In this document: piece by piece, positions 5,027-5,748 of the stretch
How positions within the stretch are numbered: the stretch's first letter is position 1
Layout of the letters: each line of letters opens with the position of its first letter
NCBI GenBank assembly: GCA_944336815.1
Contig: CALVLG010000059.1
Coordinates: 1-5,748 of the forward strand
DNA length: 5,748 nt
Source: an uncultured Bacilli bacterium
Lineage (GTDB): Bacteria; Bacillota_I; Bacilli_A; RF39; UBA660
Reading direction: 5' to 3'
Translations under genes and position numbers: made by a program
The notes under the pieces: generated by a model
What the model was told of the DNA's origin: nothing
What the model saw: the letters and a program-made list of their open reading frames with translations, nothing else
Databases searched by the model: none

Positions 5027-5748
5027 TTATAAAACAAAAACTTTTTCCCCATCATTCACAACCCCAAAAAGAATACTACCTTTTGTGCCAGAATATTTAA
5101 AATAAATTTCTAATAAATACACGCCTTCATCACCAATATAAGAAGTAAAGTCATTATTAACTTCCCCTTCATAAATAACTGTATATTCTTTATAAGGCGA
5201 AGATACAATACTATTTTCCCCTCGGTAATAACTACGAGACAAATAATCGTTACTAATCGAATAAGTATATTTATCTTCATAGTCAAATTTTAAAATTTGC
5301 ATTTTATAATATGTTGTATCTGTATTTAGATATTTAAACTGAGAATTTTGATCACAAGATATTGGATATTGATGCTCGTCCCCATTTCTATAACATGTAT
5401 AAGATTGAACAGCAAACGAATAAGTATCATTAGTAATATCACTATCATCTTCTATATTTTCAAAATAAACATAAGAATTACCATTTTGAATTTCAAAAAG
5501 CACTGGAATAATAGTCGTATTAGCTATTTTTTCTCGCACCGTAACTTTTTGATCATTAACTCTCACATCATATAATCTTAACTCTTTTTTAGCAATAAAC
5601 ATAAAACTAAAAGGGCCATAAAAAAGAAAAAAGATACCTAACAAAACAATTAAAACAAGCAAGAAAAATCTTTTTTTATGTTTCTTTTTTAATGTTCTAG
5701 AAGTTTCTAACGAAGAAGCCATAAATTCATTTAAAGATTTTTGTTGTT
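5027..5748 (-). CDS. Bitopic membrane protein of unknown function, dcw-linked (5' end probably beyond window)
   Basis: The product is not recognised. From the first in-frame ATG (5722-5720) it has 231 residues: a basic cytoplasmic patch LKKKHKKR (11-18), one membrane helix (about 19-43), and an ectodomain of about 185 residues. The ectodomain is rich in Tyr, Asp, Asn and Ser, looks mainly beta-stranded, and has two cysteines (C110 and C123). No Shine-Dalgarno precedes that ATG, and the frame stays open to the window edge (QQKSLNEF before MASS), so the true start is probably outside; the CDS is drawn to 5748 as partial. It lies just upstream of the PBP gene (62-bp gap), the position FtsL usually occupies in dcw clusters. 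The topology (basic tail, single helix, outside domain) is FtsL-like, but the protein is much longer and has no heptad coiled coil. It also lacks a recognisable POTRA segment, so DivIB/FtsQ is not supported. Role unknown; envelope or division is inferred from location only. Confidence 0.7.
   Translation of the reverse strand, partial: QQKSLNEFMASSLETSRTLKKKHKKRFFLLVLIVLLGIFFLFYGPFSFMFIAKKELRLYDVRVNDQKVTVREKIANTTIIPVLFEIQNGNSYVYFENIEDDSDITNDTYSFAVQSYTCYRNGDEHQYPISCDQNSQFKYLNTDTTYYKMQILKFDYEDKYTYSISNDYLSRSYYRGENSIVSSPYKEYTVIYEGEVNNDFTSYIGDEGVYLLEIYFKYSGTKGSILFGVVNDGEKVFVL

Noticed and set aside
5348..5575. 75-codon plus-strand open frame
   Set aside because: It lies wholly antisense within the bitopic membrane protein gene, with no SD and low-complexity Ile-rich content.
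5027..5722. FtsL or DivIB/FtsQ assignment from gene position
   Set aside because: There is no heptad coiled coil as in FtsL and no recognisable POTRA segment as in DivIB; position alone is not enough.

Overview
The window is AT-rich DNA from a low-GC Gram-positive-type bacterium, most likely an uncultured or poorly described member of the Bacillota/Bacilli. It makes peptidoglycan (mraY and a class B penicillin-binding protein are both intact), so it is not a wall-less mollicute. TGA appears to be an ordinary stop codon: it ends the small gene at 482-802 inside a terminator stem. The organism assignment rests on base composition, protein style and the PASTA-type PBP; no marker gene is present.

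Almost everything is on the minus strand, so the window reads functionally from right to left. (1) 5748-5027: a bitopic membrane protein of unknown function whose frame is still open at the window edge. (2) 4964-3060: a class B PBP/transpeptidase with one C-terminal PASTA domain. Its start codon and Shine-Dalgarno lie in a 9-bp hairpin followed by a U-run. (3) 2978-1986: mraY, ending inside a Rho-independent terminator. (4) A compact second transcription unit: an extended -10 promoter (1931-1961), tgt (ATG start at 1904), a 106-codon membrane protein overlapping the end of tgt by 20 bp, and a strong terminator (458-483). (5) 458-58: a frameshifted, 5'-truncated remnant of a secreted or phage-tail-like protein with a C-type-lectin/FGE-like C-terminus. 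(6) 2-61, plus strand: what may be the last codons of a convergent membrane or wall-anchored protein.

Functionally, the right half is a piece of the division/cell-wall (dcw) cluster. MraY makes lipid I at the inner face of the membrane, and the PBP cross-links the finished peptidoglycan outside, probably at the septum. The unknown bitopic protein sits where FtsL is normally found but does not look like FtsL. The left half switches to tRNA modification (Tgt, queuosine pathway) and a small pilin-domain-like membrane protein, then to decayed accessory DNA. The most unusual features are the start-codon hairpin of the PBP gene, the unidentified dcw-linked protein, the altered base-pocket loop in Tgt, and the frameshifted lectin-like remnant.
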